Of a stretch of 64,000 bases of DNA, positions 11,596 to 23,326 are shown piece after piece. How positions within the stretch are numbered: the stretch's first letter is position 1; every line of letters begins with the position of its first letter. The stretch covers positions 34,127,399-34,191,398 of the forward strand of contig CM042535.1 in the NCBI GenBank assembly GCA_023630585.1. Direction: 5' to 3'. The position numbers and the translations under genes were made by a program. Origin of the DNA: Cranoglanis bouderius (lineage: Eukaryota > Chordata > Actinopteri > Siluriformes > Cranoglanididae). The notes below the pieces were generated by a model. It was not told where the DNA came from and searched no databases. It was given only the letters and a program-made list of their open reading frames with translations.

Positions 11596-11641
<46 letters not shown>
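11596..11641. repeat. (GT)n tract just upstream of a splice acceptor
   Basis: About 23 GT units end seven bases before the latrophilin exon at 11649; only ttttcag separates repeat and exon. It is complementary to the CA tract on the other side of that exon and to the CA-rich start of the same intron. Confidence 0.97.
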
Positions 11642-11648
<7 letters not shown>

Positions 11649-11650
<2 letters not shown>

Positions 11651-11777
11651 GCGGAAGGAGTATGGCAGGTGCCTTCGTACACACTGCTGCAGTGGGAAGA
11701 GTGTAGAGTCAACCATTTCAACCTCCACCAAGACCAGCACAGCAAGGACACCTGGACGCTACTCTACAAACTCTCAG
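11649..11777 (+). CDS. adgrl3: Latrophilin-3 exon: proximal cytoplasmic tail
   Basis: The 129-nt, phase 0-0 exon encodes VRKEYGRCLRTHCCSGKSVE followed by a serine/threonine-rich stretch ending in RTPGRYSTNSQ. The cysteine pair HCC close to TM7 is conserved in latrophilin tails and could be palmitoylated (inference). RTHCCSGKS and RTPGRYST match latrophilin-3; latrophilin-1 has a different sequence at this point. Because the exon is an exact multiple of three in phase 0, skipping it would preserve the frame. It lies between a 46-nt GT tract and a 51-nt CA tract. Confidence 0.95.
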
Positions 11778-11779
<2 letters not shown>

Positions 11780-11816
<37 letters not shown>

Positions 11817-11830
11817 ACACACATACACAC
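11780..11830. repeat. (CA)n tract just downstream of a splice donor
   Basis: It begins inside the donor gtaacacac of the exon ending at 11777 and is interrupted by a few T substitutions. It is complementary to the GT tract upstream of the same exon. Confidence 0.96.
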
Positions 11831-11911
11831 AGTTCCAACATGAAGTTCATTACAAAAGGCAGGAGTGGAGTGAAGCGAAGTTTCTGTTACCACCCGAAGT
11901 TGATTATTTTC

Positions 11912-12290
11912 CAATAACAACCCATCCCGAAATGTTTTATTCCTCACATACTACAGAAATTTGCCATTTTTTATCAGTTAAACAGTGTCACATTTTATCC
12001 ATCTAACGTCTGTGAAAGAAGTTACTCCGTTATCACTTACATTATAACAGCTCTAAACAGTCGTCTCCTCACCAGCAACTCTTTTTCTTCCTTCATAGTT
12101 CATAAAAAAAGAAAAGAAACGCAGCTTGTCATGTTTCCAAGAAACTGTAAGAAAGTGTAAACCTCCTCTGTCCTGAAGACCTAATGTTACAGCAGTACCT
12201 TTTAGTTTTACAAACCACTGACACGGAGCAAACTCCTTCAATAAATGCTAAATAAATATCTCCACCATATCAACAATAACGCACATTTTT
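11912..12290 (+). repeat. Dispersed repeat, copy B (left part) of the 'gctataaacagtcg' family
   Basis: It matches 5193-5480 and 27555-27981, sharing attataacagctctaaacag, gcagcttgtcatgtt and ctctgtcctgaagac. The remainder of the same copy resumes at about 12826-12952 after an unrelated insert. Confidence 0.6.
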
Positions 12291-12329
12291 CAAATCTTTT
12301 TATGTGGGGCATCTGCTATACAAGTCCCG

Positions 12330-12810
12330 TAAGTTACTTGTCACGTAACGGGAATGCAGATGGACGCAAATGCAGTAAAAGGTTTTATTACAGAGAGGCA
12401 GGCAGACAAATCCAAAACGTAAGGCAATATCAAAGTCAAAAAACAGTCGTGGGTCAGGTGATGAGTACAAAAAGTACAAACTTGGCAAAACAAACATGAG
12501 AAACAAGAAACGGGCAAGAAACACTACACAAACGGCTTGGTAAATATCAGGTGGCAAACACTGAAACAATACTTTGCGATGTAATACAGAAACACAAGGG
12601 TATAAATAGACAAACTAATCAAAGGGGGAAACAGAAACAGCTGTGGACAATGATGACACATAAGGGAAACAACAATCACAAAACAGGGGTGGAGACAAGA
12701 CAGAAACCAAAACAAAACACACGTGGCAAAGTAAACAAAGTCACGTCACCCCAGAAGCGCGCTGTCATGCAATGAGCAGCTTAAGAGGGGAGAATACCTG
12801 ACATTACTAT
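12330..12810. repeat. Unclassified insert interrupting dispersed repeat copy B
   Basis: A block rich in A and aaaca words (taaaaggttttattacagag, gtgtgggtcaggtgatga-like phrases, accaaaacaaaacacacgtg) separates the two parts of repeat copy B. I recall similar sequence as repetitive in fish, but no terminal repeats or coding similarity are visible. Confidence 0.35.
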
Positions 12811-12825
12811 AGAAACAATAACATA

Positions 12826-12952
12826 TCACATAAGAACAATGGCATTATGAAGCTTGCAGCTGCAATACTGCCAGAGCTGCTGTAATAGAAAATTAATCAA
12901 CACCTTCTTACCAATCAGAATCGAGCATTCAACAGCGGTGTGATATAATGAA
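12826..12952 (+). repeat. Dispersed repeat, copy B (right part), uninterrupted at the site used in copy C
   Basis: It includes ttaatcaacaccttcttacc followed directly by aatcagaatcgag. The corresponding site in copy C (27961-27981 plus 29829 onward) carries a transposon, so this copy shows the unoccupied arrangement. Confidence 0.6.
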
Positions 12953-13254
12953 TCCATCAACCTTGTTAATTCCTTCCTGCCTTCCTCTTCGGCTGTATCT
13001 ATTTTTTCCCACGTCTCCTCATTATTATAAACCATTTTCCCATGTGCTACTCAAAAAGAAATGTCAACATTTTATCCCATCCAGTGGTCAAAATATAAAT
13101 GTAGTATTGAAAGATCCCACGATGATATTTTCCATTTCCATAGTCCTGTGGGATTCGGTAGACAAAAACAAGCTGAGTGTTTTAGAGGAAGACAGATGGT
13201 TTGATTTTCTTTTGATATCAACTCTTGTCTTTCACTCTCTGTTCCCTTTTTCAG

Positions 13255-13351
13255 AGTCGTATTCGGAGGATGTGGAATGACACGGTGAGGAAGCAGTCAG
13301 AGTCTGCCTTCATCACGGGAGACATCAACAGCTCAGCTACTCTGAACAGAG
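13255..13351 (+). CDS. adgrl3: Latrophilin-3 exon: cytoplasmic tail, SRIRRMWNDTVRKQ segment
   Basis: The 97-nt exon encodes SRIRRMWNDTVRKQSESAFI then TGDINSSATLNR and the first base of a glycine, alanine or glutamate codon. This is one of the most conserved stretches in latrophilin tails. The acceptor is tgttccctttttcag and the donor gtaatg, followed by a CA tract. It ends in phase 1, and every downstream exon begins in phase 1, so it can join the 126-nt cassette (giving NRG), the microexon (NRA) or the terminal exon (NRE) with no frame change. Confidence 0.96.
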
Positions 13352-13361
13352 GTAATGCATG

Positions 13362-13420
<59 letters not shown>
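13362..13420. repeat. (CA)n tract at the 5' end of a large intron
   Basis: A CA run starts ten bases after the donor of the exon ending at 13351. More GT tracts follow at 13519-13580, 13717-13770 and 13869-13930 in the same 7-kb intron. Confidence 0.95.
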
Positions 13421-13422
<2 letters not shown>

Positions 13423-13516
13423 TTTTGGATCCACTTAGATCTAGACTAGGATAAAGCACTTACTGAAGATGAATAAATGAATCATCACACATATATACTG
13501 AGATTTTTAGTAATTT

Positions 13517-13518
<2 letters not shown>

Positions 13519-13594
<76 letters not shown>

Positions 13595-13716
13595 ATATAT
13601 GTTATATACACATATATAACATTTTAGTGGAAGATAACAGAGATGTGACCTTTTGACCATTGCAAGTGATTTTTGCAATCTGTCCTGCTATTCTGCAAAA
13701 CTGTGTCTGCTAGCTG

Positions 13717-13773
<57 letters not shown>

Positions 13774-13874
13774 AGAAACAAAGAAAGATACTGGAACAGC
13801 ATCAGTACATTTTTTCCCACTTGCTGATATTGAATCCCCCAGCGGTCCAACTGCAGCGGACATCTGTTGTGTGC

Positions 13875-13930
<56 letters not shown>
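13519..13930. repeat. Cluster of three (GT)n tracts
   Basis: GT runs at about 13519-13580, 13717-13770 and 13869-13930 are separated by unique sequence, all on the same strand and downstream of a CA run. Threonine-histidine and valine-cysteine frames here are artefacts. Confidence 0.93.
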
Positions 13931-13936
<6 letters not shown>

Positions 13937-14539
13937 CTTACCAGCAAAATCTGTCTGTTTTGGTTATGCTTGATATGCCTGAATGGTAATCTGATTTTCT
14001 CCTTTACGCTCCTTTTTTTTTCTCTTTACAAATAAGCAAAGAAAGCAAAATTCCTCATCTAGTAATAATAAAAATACAATTTTTTCCCCAGAAATCTATA
14101 ACATATACTCATATACAGTATTTACCTTAATTGCACAGCACTTGCCCTGTAGTTATAGAGTATCTGATCTTAAAATTCACCTCCCCAGTTTCTACTGCTT
14201 GTTTTTATGCGCTTGTCGACTTCCCTTTGCAACTCAGAAGGGCTCCTCATCTACAACACACGAGTGGCCACTCGAACCACATGAAGAATTGTGTAGTGTG
14301 GAGCAGATTATTCACCGGGGACACACTCACTTGGCAGCTAGAACATTGTATATAAAGCAGTTTCTTTGGATATTTGTAGTGTCTACTGAGGTACAATCTG
14401 TGGCTTATATATTATAGCCGAGTTACATGTCACTGACTGAGACTGAATTCTGGAAATCAGCCAAAAATACCACAAAAAAAAAAAAAAATTAAAAATCTGG
14501 CTTTAAAAAACTCTTTCTCCCCATAGGATAGTTTAAGAA

Positions 14540-15045
14540 AACATACCAAAACAATGTGGAATTGTTTTTATTTAGTCTACTTTCTGACCTTACCTTGGCT
14601 GTCTTCCTGCAAACATCATGTGTTAGGAGCCAGTTCAACAAACACTGGAATAAAAACATTCAGTCTGCCTAAAGATGTCCAAAACCTCGCTAGCTAAGTG
14701 TGATATTTCCTCTGACAGGCTTTGATCAAGTGCTACGCAACCATAGCGAAACAGATACTAACTGTCAAAAAGTGCACTGTCACATCATCAAAACAGAGAA
14801 ATGCGCTTACACACTCTGATTCTAAAATGATTAAATCGCATAATAAAAAGACATCAAGTAGAAGAAATGTAGTCAGTAGAACAGAACAGGACTGACTGAA
14901 TGAATCAACTGTTTCCCCACTGATGTAACCATGAACAGAGCATTCGAGTGAAGAAATGACAATGAGGCTCGTATATTAAAGTGACTTTTACCTCAGCTGA
15001 TGAGACAGAATGATGTGGATGATGCTGATAATCAAAGTGAGAACT
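14540..15045 (+). repeat. Dispersed repeat, paralogous to 56935-57240
   Basis: Shared phrases in the same orientation include cagtctgcctaaagatgtc, gctaagtgtgat and gcgcttacacac. This copy is followed by a minus-strand SINE and then resumes at about 15400-15540 (gtagttttcagaactatata), matching 57722-57800. Family not recognised. Confidence 0.5.
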
Positions 15046-15049
15046 CATT

Positions 15050-15352
15050 TCCCATTGTCCATCCATCCATTTAGCATACCACTTATCCTACACAGGGTCG
15101 TGGGGAGCCTGGAGCCTATCCCAGGGGACTCTGGGAACAAGGCAGGGGACACCTTGGATGGGCTGCCAAGACAGTTGTCTACAGACAATGTCTTTGGACT
15201 GGGGGGGAACCGGAGTACCTGGAGGAAACCTCTGTAACACAGCACAGGAAGAACATGCAAGCTCAGCACAACAGGGTGGAGGTGGGAAGCGAACCCCCAA
15301 CCCTGGCAGTGTGAAGCAAACGTGCTAACCACTAAGCCACCGTGCCCCCCAT
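15050..15352 (-). mobile_element. tRNA-derived SINE, minus strand
   Basis: This is the reverse complement of the 4856-5178 and 8618-9001 family. The tRNA head lies at the right (gctaaccactaagccaccgt) and the tail at the left (tccatccatccatttagc). It interrupts the dispersed repeat at 14540-15540. Confidence 0.88.
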
Positions 15353-15604
15353 TTCTCCCTTTTCAGTTTTCACTTTTGTGGGAAACAAGACTTTTAGATG
15401 TTAGAACTTCTGTTTGAGATACATGCCACAGAGAAACATCGCAGTTCAGGAGGAAACCCTGTAGTTTTCAGAACTATATATAGTAGAACATGTCAAACGT
15501 TCACATGTCAAGTGTGTGATGAATTGAACTGAGAACTTTTCTTATGGTTATGTGATTGGAGAAAAGAAAAGTAAACGCCTTGTAGCGCTACAACAATGTC
15601 AAAT

Positions 15605-16000
15605 GTAAGATAAGATAAGACAAGATGTACCTTTATTGATCCCCTGTAGGGGAAATTCAGATTGACACAGCAGCACAAGTAGGATGAGTAACATCAAAGA
15701 AAGAAAATAATTTCCATAAATACCTATATAGTAGAAATAATAGAAACAATAAAACAGGTCTGTGTGTATGTACATACTGTATGCTATAGTTCTATTTGTA
15801 TATGTACCTGTGCAATATCCTCAAGTATTTATTTATATACATGTGCAAGATCTATGGAATGACAACGAACTGTTGAGTGTCTGTGAGACTCAATCAGTGG
15901 AGTAGGAGGTACTGGGTATTGTAGCATTGTGGAGTCTGATGGCTGATGGCACGAAAGAGCCCCCCAGACGTTTTGAAGCAAAATAGGCAGGTTGCCTACT
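15605..16000 (-). repeat. LINE-like 3' end fragment with an AAGAT tail
   Basis: On the minus strand the sequence ends in a TCTTATCTTATCTTA-type tail (15609-15630 on plus) preceded by gatcaataaaggtac. This layout is typical of 3' ends of fish CR1-like LINEs. No reverse transcriptase frame is left. Confidence 0.45.
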
Positions 16001-17480
16001 AGCCCTTAACATTCACACTTGAGCATAATAAATCAGCACCAACATGCGAGTACATCCAGACAAAACACTAATATGAATACACCAGGACCTAGCACTACAC
16101 ACTGCATCCCCCTGCTGGAACCATTTGATTTTGCCAAATCTCATTAATAACCCAGATGGATATGATAAATAGAATGTGTCCGTCAAGCCAGAAACCTGCA
16201 TGTGCCCATAGAAGGTTACCAGTTGAAACCTCTCATTTGCAGCATGGGAGATGATGCTGACAGTGTGTCGAGAGGTTTGAATTTCACTTCTGAACAAAGG
16301 CATAGAAATGATCAAAAATTCTTTCTTTGTTCTGAAGAATCTGACTTACAATTTCAGCACGGATTTTTAAAAAAAAAATAAAAATGACAATACGGATTAA
16401 TTTGTGACTGCCCTCTATTCACTTGGAGAGAGCTGTAATTAAGAAATGCTACATAACAAGCTCATACAAGACCCAGCTAGTAGCAGTTTATATTAGAGCA
16501 CATTTGGAGAAAGCGACAAGCATGGCTAGGCACTTAGGAGAAGTGAAATGACAGTGCAGTAGTTTGTGTAGTGATTTAATTGCAACTGTGAAGTGAACCT
16601 GCTCAGTGGACAAGTTCAAGTGCAGTGCAGCAGCAAAAAAAAAGAAAAAAAAAAGGGAAAACTTATTAAACAAACTTGAGCAAAGCTAGAAAGCAACACG
16701 TGTCATAAATTCTAGACTGTTTCCCCACATAACAACTGCTAGTGCCAATTATAGAAACTGTTGCCCTTTCAGTTAAACAGTCACTGTACATGATTACTAT
16801 GCACACCCAGGTAGGATAATTGATATTCTGGTCTGAAGTTCAAATGCTGTTCCAAAGGAGGCGTTCAAAACCTGACGAAGAAGAGACCTCTTCCGTGGCC
16901 TGTCTAACAACCTGTAAAAGCAGTAGGTGTTACAAGCCTCTTTAAAATATCTGTCTAGTTTTAGAAAGCTTTACTTAGTCTTTATAAGTCTAGAGCTGGT
17001 TGCATGGCTCAGTTGCATTAGCCGAAGGACCATAAAGAACTTTCGAATGCTTTTCAACAGTTTAGTGTTCATTCAGCCGTCTTATGCTATTAAGCTCAGA
17101 CCAGTGGAATGTTAAAGAGGAACTCTATCACAATGCACAGCATTGCCATTATCGGGTGACTGATTGTTGCACAGGAATGACGGTTTGTCCAGTCATGCGA
17201 TGATCTGACAAAACTGAACACTGTGTACAGAAAAATAGAAATTCCACTCTGTAAACTCCTGGCATGATGTCTGGGGCAAGATTTCTTGCAAGCTTGAGGT
17301 TTAGAGAAATCCTGCTGAATCCTGAAACAGTAAAATACTAAAAAATAGGGACCAGCTGCACCAGCTGAATGTGACTTCGATCAAAAGTCAGGATGTAAGG
17401 TCGGTCCTAAATCATATCTTGAAAGTAGTTAGTTTAAATCTAGTACCACAGACACTTAAGATACATGATAACTGGTAGTG
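16000..17480. other. Intronic sequence, no recognised feature
   Basis: No exon or transposon similarity was recognised apart from A-rich runs (16620-16660). Confidence 0.5.
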
Positions 17481-17482
17481 CA

Positions 17483-17918
17483 TAGGGCTGTAGTCAATAC
17501 CGAGTGGTCAAGCCCAAGATCAAGACTAGCCGAGATCGAGTCAAGACCAAGTCTTAAGGGGGTTGAGTCCAAGTCAAGATTGAGTCCAAATGAAAGCAAG
17601 ACTAAGCCGAGATCAAGACCAACATCCAGCAAATCATTTTCAAGGCCAAATCTTTGCTTCAACTAGTTGGCCTCATTCATGCATTGCACCGGTGATTAGG
17701 CTATGTTTTCTAGACGAAGGAATTACTTTTTGTAATACTTCTTATAAAGTTTGTGCATAAGAAAGTAAATAAAACAAACTCTCAGTTGAGACCAAGACCA
17801 TATTTAATGAGACCAATGCCCAAGACTGAGACAAGTCCAAGCGGAAATGCCAATAAATCCAATAAGTCCAAGTCAATACAAAAAAGTCTCAAGACCAGAC
17901 TTGAGTCCTACAGCCCTA
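17483..17918. mobile_element. hAT-like MITE with 11-bp inverted termini
   Basis: The ends are tagggctgtag (17483-17493) and ctacagcccta (17908-17918), perfect inverted repeats. Flanks gtagtgca (17475-17482) and gtagtgtg (17919-17926) are a decayed candidate 8-bp duplication, the size hAT elements make. The interior is built from repeated words of the type caagaccaagtc/gagtccaagtc and has no transposase. Confidence 0.68.
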
Positions 17919-18114
17919 GTAGTGTGTAAAGTGATTGTATATCACCATCAGCAGCCAATCAGAAACACAATTTGACATAAACAAGATGTATTACATCCTT
18001 TTACGCGATGTGTCAGGACACAGGGAAGCAATTAATATCTGTTTTTTTTTCAGTATACTTAGTGTTGTATACTACATTGTCCGTATCTCAATTTGATGCC
18101 ATTTTGCACTACAG

Positions 18115-18530
18115 AGGAAAGAGCTTCCTACACTGGCTGATGACACTCTTTTTGACTGGTTTGGAGTTCTCTGCTACATGGACAATGCGTATCTAGCGAA
18201 CAGCACAAGAGGAGCATGACACATGCCTGCACAACGTGCTACAGAAAGTCCAGAATTCTGTCATCACACAAAACATTGACATATGTGATTTGTCAAGACT
18301 GAGGTCCACTTTCTTGGGACTAATGATAGCTGCTGATGGAATCAAACCAGACCTGAGGAAAAAAAAAAAAAACACTCGGATGTAAGCGGGAAGCTTTCTT
18401 GGCATGCTCAGGCAGTTAAGGAAATTCATCCCCCATCTAGCTGAGAGACATCAAAGTGCAAAGACCAACCAGGCTGTAGATATTAAGGTGTCAGTGGACA
18501 CTATTTCCTTTGGACTAGATGGAATTATTT
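18115..18530 (+). pseudogene. Ty3/gypsy reverse transcriptase fragment, decayed
   Basis: Across frames one reads VLCYMDNAYL (18169-18198), then EEHDTCLHNVLQKVQ, FLGLMIAADGIKPD and FLGMLRQLRKFIPHLAE. This is the order of the polymerase palm motif and the following FLG...G and FLG...FI motifs in gypsy-type pol. The palm motif reads YMDN instead of YxDD, so one catalytic aspartate is lost, and frameshifts and an A run (18360-18373) break it. No LTRs or gag are visible. It is an old relic in an adgrl3 intron. Confidence 0.65.
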
Positions 18531-18679
18531 TATAAAAATTGCCAGAGAATAGTGTGATTCTGAGATGTCCTGATTGGCTAGCACTTCTTGATGGAAATCA
18601 TATACCTCTCCTCAGTCTTCTGGGAGCACAAGCATCGGATACTGCACCCCTTCACATTCAGTGCTTTAGACTGAGGTAC

Positions 18680-18960
18680 TGGGTGGCCCAGTGGTACAGC
18701 AGGTAGCGTTGCCACCTCATGGCTCTAGGAGCCTTGGTACAATCCTGAGCTCTTTGTGTGGGTTTCTTCTGGGTTCTCCAATTTCCTCCCCTCCCGAAAA
18801 CATAATGTGTGAATGAGTGTGTGAATGACTATGCATGGTGCCCTGCAATGAACTGACCTCCCATCCATGGTGTAATTCTTCCCCACGCTCAGTGTTCCTG
18901 GGGTAGGCTCCATATCCACCATGACACCTGACCAGTATAAATTGTTACTGGTTATGAATG
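18680..18960 (+). mobile_element. Divergent tRNA-derived SINE
   Basis: It has a head-like gggtggcccagtggtacagc, a body with ggttctccaatttcctcccc and tgccctgcaatgaactgacc, and ends near ggttatgaatgaacg. The plan is that of the other SINEs here but the sequence is a different subfamily. Confidence 0.7.
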
Positions 18961-19543
18961 AACGATGGTACTTATGATCAGTAGTACTCTATTGTCTTTA
19001 GTAAGTACATGTGAGAGCTAGTGAAAGCAAAGCCAGTAATACAGACACAGAGCTGATAGAAGGCACAAATATCGATGTAGACATGCTTGTGAATAATTTG
19101 TCTACAAGCACTTTGTACCTCAACAGCCTGAAAGAGCACCTTCAGGCAGGCAGTGTTTGTGAACAAGCTATGAAAATGTGCACAGAGGACACCGAGATAA
19201 ATGTCACAGACCCCTAACGCTATACTGTTCAAGATTACTCTGAAAAGAAACAAGATTCATGATATCTACTGCAATAAAGAACACCGTTCTCTCAAAGCTC
19301 TAAAAACGACATCAGTGGGAATAGGAGTGGACTTATTCACACCTAAAGGGCAACATTTTCTGTCTGTCATATATTATTAGTATGCAGGTGCATAAGTTAA
19401 AAAAAAGGGCACACTAAAGATTTTTTTTTACTAGCTTAACAGCTAGCCTCCTAGCTAGCTGACTTGCTAGGTAGGTAACTAGCTAGAAGATATTGTGTTT
19501 CATATATGGATGCCTTCCTAAAATTTTATTTGAACATAGCAAG

Positions 19544-19545
<2 letters not shown>
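18960..19545. other. Intronic sequence, no recognised gene
   Basis: Unassigned. A CTAG-rich stretch lies at 19432-19488, just before the TA tract. Confidence 0.5.

Positions 19546-19632
<87 letters not shown>
19546..19632. repeat. (TA)n tract abutting a MITE
   Basis: A near-pure TA run of about 43 units whose last TA is also the first flanking dinucleotide of the MITE at 19633. Confidence 0.97.
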
Positions 19633-19635
<3 letters not shown>

Positions 19636-20129
19636 TACTGTGCAAATGTTTTAGGCACATGCAAAGAAATGCTGTAGAGCAAAGATGCCTTCAAAATAAT
19701 GAAATTAAATGTTTCTACATTAAAGAAAATACAGCAAAGAGCAGTAAACAGTAGTAAATGAAACAAAGTCAATATTTGGTGTGACAAAAAAAATAAAAAT
19801 AAAAATAGTAGTCTCCGGTACAGTTTGTACAGTTTTATAAGGAAATGAGCTGGTAAGTTTTATTCTTTCACACTTGCTTCATATTGTTGCAGCAAAACCC
19901 AGCAGCCTTCATTGTGTTTTTTGTCTGAAAAGTGTCTCTTATGTAATATGCTGCTTTCTTTAATGACATACAAACATTTTTCTGTAACATTTAATTTTGT
20001 GCTAGAAAACTAATGTTTGGGGAATCTGAAATGGGTTTTTTTTTTGTACTGGCTTGATAATGTAGAAGTCTTAAAATAAAAAATCTATGACAAAGTTTGT
20101 ACCAAACCTAAAACTTTTGCACAGTACAA
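19633..20129. mobile_element. Tc1/mariner-type MITE, most complete copy
   Basis: It begins cagtactgtgcaaatg at 19633 and ends with the inverted counterpart cctaaaacttttgcacagta (20107-20126) plus c-a-a, with TA on both outer sides. The inverted repeats are about 23 bp with a few mismatches. The 497-bp interior has no transposase. Related copies are at 1864-2066, 53157-53533 and 53850-54325. Confidence 0.8.
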
Positions 20130-20330
20130 TACAGTATTGAATGGTGACAGGGCTTGGCTTCACAGATTTGTATGCAGATTTACTGTCCTGTTGTCTGCCT
20201 CATTCTAACTGTTGTGTCTTTCCCTGTTTGTGTCTGTTCTGTTCTTTTCACTTCTTTTAAATGTTCTTTTGCCGTCTATCTCTCCTTCTTTCTCTCTCTG
20301 TTTCTGTCTGTGTGTCTGTATGGATTGTAG

Positions 20331-20456
20331 GTACCATGGCTAACCATCTCATCTCTAACGCCTTGTTGCGTCCTCATGGCACTAACCCTTATAACACATT
20401 GCTGGGAGAATCTGCAGTGTACAATAACCCCTCTGCAAACATGTTCAACACACAAG
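20331..20456 (+). CDS. adgrl3: Latrophilin-3 126-nt in-frame cassette exon of the cytoplasmic tail
   Basis: Joined to the phase-1 G of the preceding exon it reads GTMANHLISNALLRPHGTNP, then YNTLLGESAVYNNPSANMFN and TQ, leaving a G to start the next codon. The motif LLRPHGTN.PYNTLL is conserved among latrophilins. The acceptor ends tggattgtag and the donor is G|GTTTGA, weaker than consensus. Both ends are phase 1 and the length is 42 codons, so inclusion or skipping leaves the frame intact. Alternative use is an inference supported by latrophilin isoforms I recall with and without this block. The following intron opens with a (TC)n(AC)n compound repeat. Confidence 0.93.
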
Positions 20457-20467
20457 GTTTGATTGTG

Positions 20468-20553
<86 letters not shown>
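20468..20553. repeat. Compound (TC)n(AC)n microsatellite downstream of the cassette exon
   Basis: About 10 TC units followed by about 33 AC units begin 12 bases after the weak donor of the 126-nt exon. Confidence 0.96.
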
Positions 20554-20556
<3 letters not shown>

Positions 20557-20663
20557 TGTTCTACACACACTTGAAATTATGCTGCTTACTGTTTTCACAA
20601 TTAATCAGCATTGTAGTAGTAGTAGTAATTATAAAGCATGCCCACCCCTGGGTCCATATATAT

Positions 20664-20929
20664 AATTCATGCAACTATCCAATCAGCCAATCATGTGTAC
20701 CGTTAAAGTTCACATCAAACATCAGAATAGTGAAAAAATATGATCTCAGTGACTTTGACTGTGGCATGTTTGTTGATGCCACACAGGCTGGTTTGAGTAT
20801 TGAGTATTGGGGCGGTTGTGGCTCAGGTTGTCCACTAATCGCAGGGTTGGCGGTTTGACTCCACATGCTGAAGTGTCCTTGGGTAAGACACTGAACCCCA
20901 AGTTGCTCCTGATGGTAGACTAGTGTACT

Positions 20930-20971
<42 letters not shown>

Positions 20972-21667
20972 AGAAACAGTGTAAGTCGCTTTATAGAACC
21001 ACTAAGGTTAAAAGGCACTATATAAGCGCAGACCATTTACCATATTTCAGAAAATGCTGATCTCCTGAGAACTGGTGAGACTGGTTGAGCTGACAGGGAG
21101 GCTACTGTAACCACTCTTTACAACCATGGTGAGCAGAAAAGCATCTCAGAATGCTCAACATGTCAAACTTTGAGGTGGACGGGCTACAACAGCAGAAGGC
21201 CACATCGGGTTCCGCTCATGTCAGTCAAGAACAAGAATCTCACCAAAACCAGACAGTTGAAGACTGGAAAAACATTGCCTGGTCGTTTTCCAATCTTCAT
21301 CTCTTCCTGTTGTAGCTGACAGGAGCAGGACCCGATGTGGTCTTCTGCTGTTGTAGCCCATCTGCCCAGCTTGAACCAGTCTGCCCATTCTACTTTGACC
21401 TCTCTTCTCAACAAGCTGTTTCTGCCTCTCACTGGATGTTTTTTTTGTTTTCCGCACCATTTTGAGTAAACTCTTGAGACTGTTGTGTGTGAAAAACCCA
21501 GAAGGTCAGCAGTTTCTGAAATACTCAAACCAGCCCATCTGGCATCAGCAATCATGTCATGAGATCGCATTTTTCCCCTTTCTTATGCATGATGTGAACA
21601 TGAACTGAAGCTCTTGTCCTTGTATCTGCATGATTTTATGCATGGTACTGCTGCCACATGACCGACA
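20664..21667. mobile_element. Head-to-head (foldback) Tc1-like relic carrying a SINE
   Basis: The left half reads on plus from about 20664 (ccaatcagccaatcatgtgt, then the start of a transposase frame). The right half reads on minus from about 21667, including SISETADLLGFSHTTVSRVY, a helix-turn-helix typical of Tc1 N termini. The halves converge on inverted arms of about 44 bp (21181-21224 and 21317-21360) around a 92-bp loop. Both halves represent the same 5' part of one Tc1 family, so the element is an inverted duplication rather than one decayed copy. No catalytic core remains. Confidence 0.65.
20808..21043 (+). mobile_element. tRNA-derived SINE inserted in a Tc1 relic
   Basis: It starts ggggcggttgtggctcaggt (A-box-like), with a decayed B box (cggtttgactcc), then gtccttgggtaagacactga, a GT run (20931-20967) and the end motif ggcactatataagcgcagac. 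The host Tc1 sequence is split between gctggtttgagtat on the left and ttcagaaaatgctgatctcc on the right. A second copy is at 38512-38668. Confidence 0.85.
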
Positions 21668-21669
21668 AC

Positions 21670-23308
<1,639 letters not shown>

Positions 23309-23326
23309 GTTCATGCTGATGTGCAG

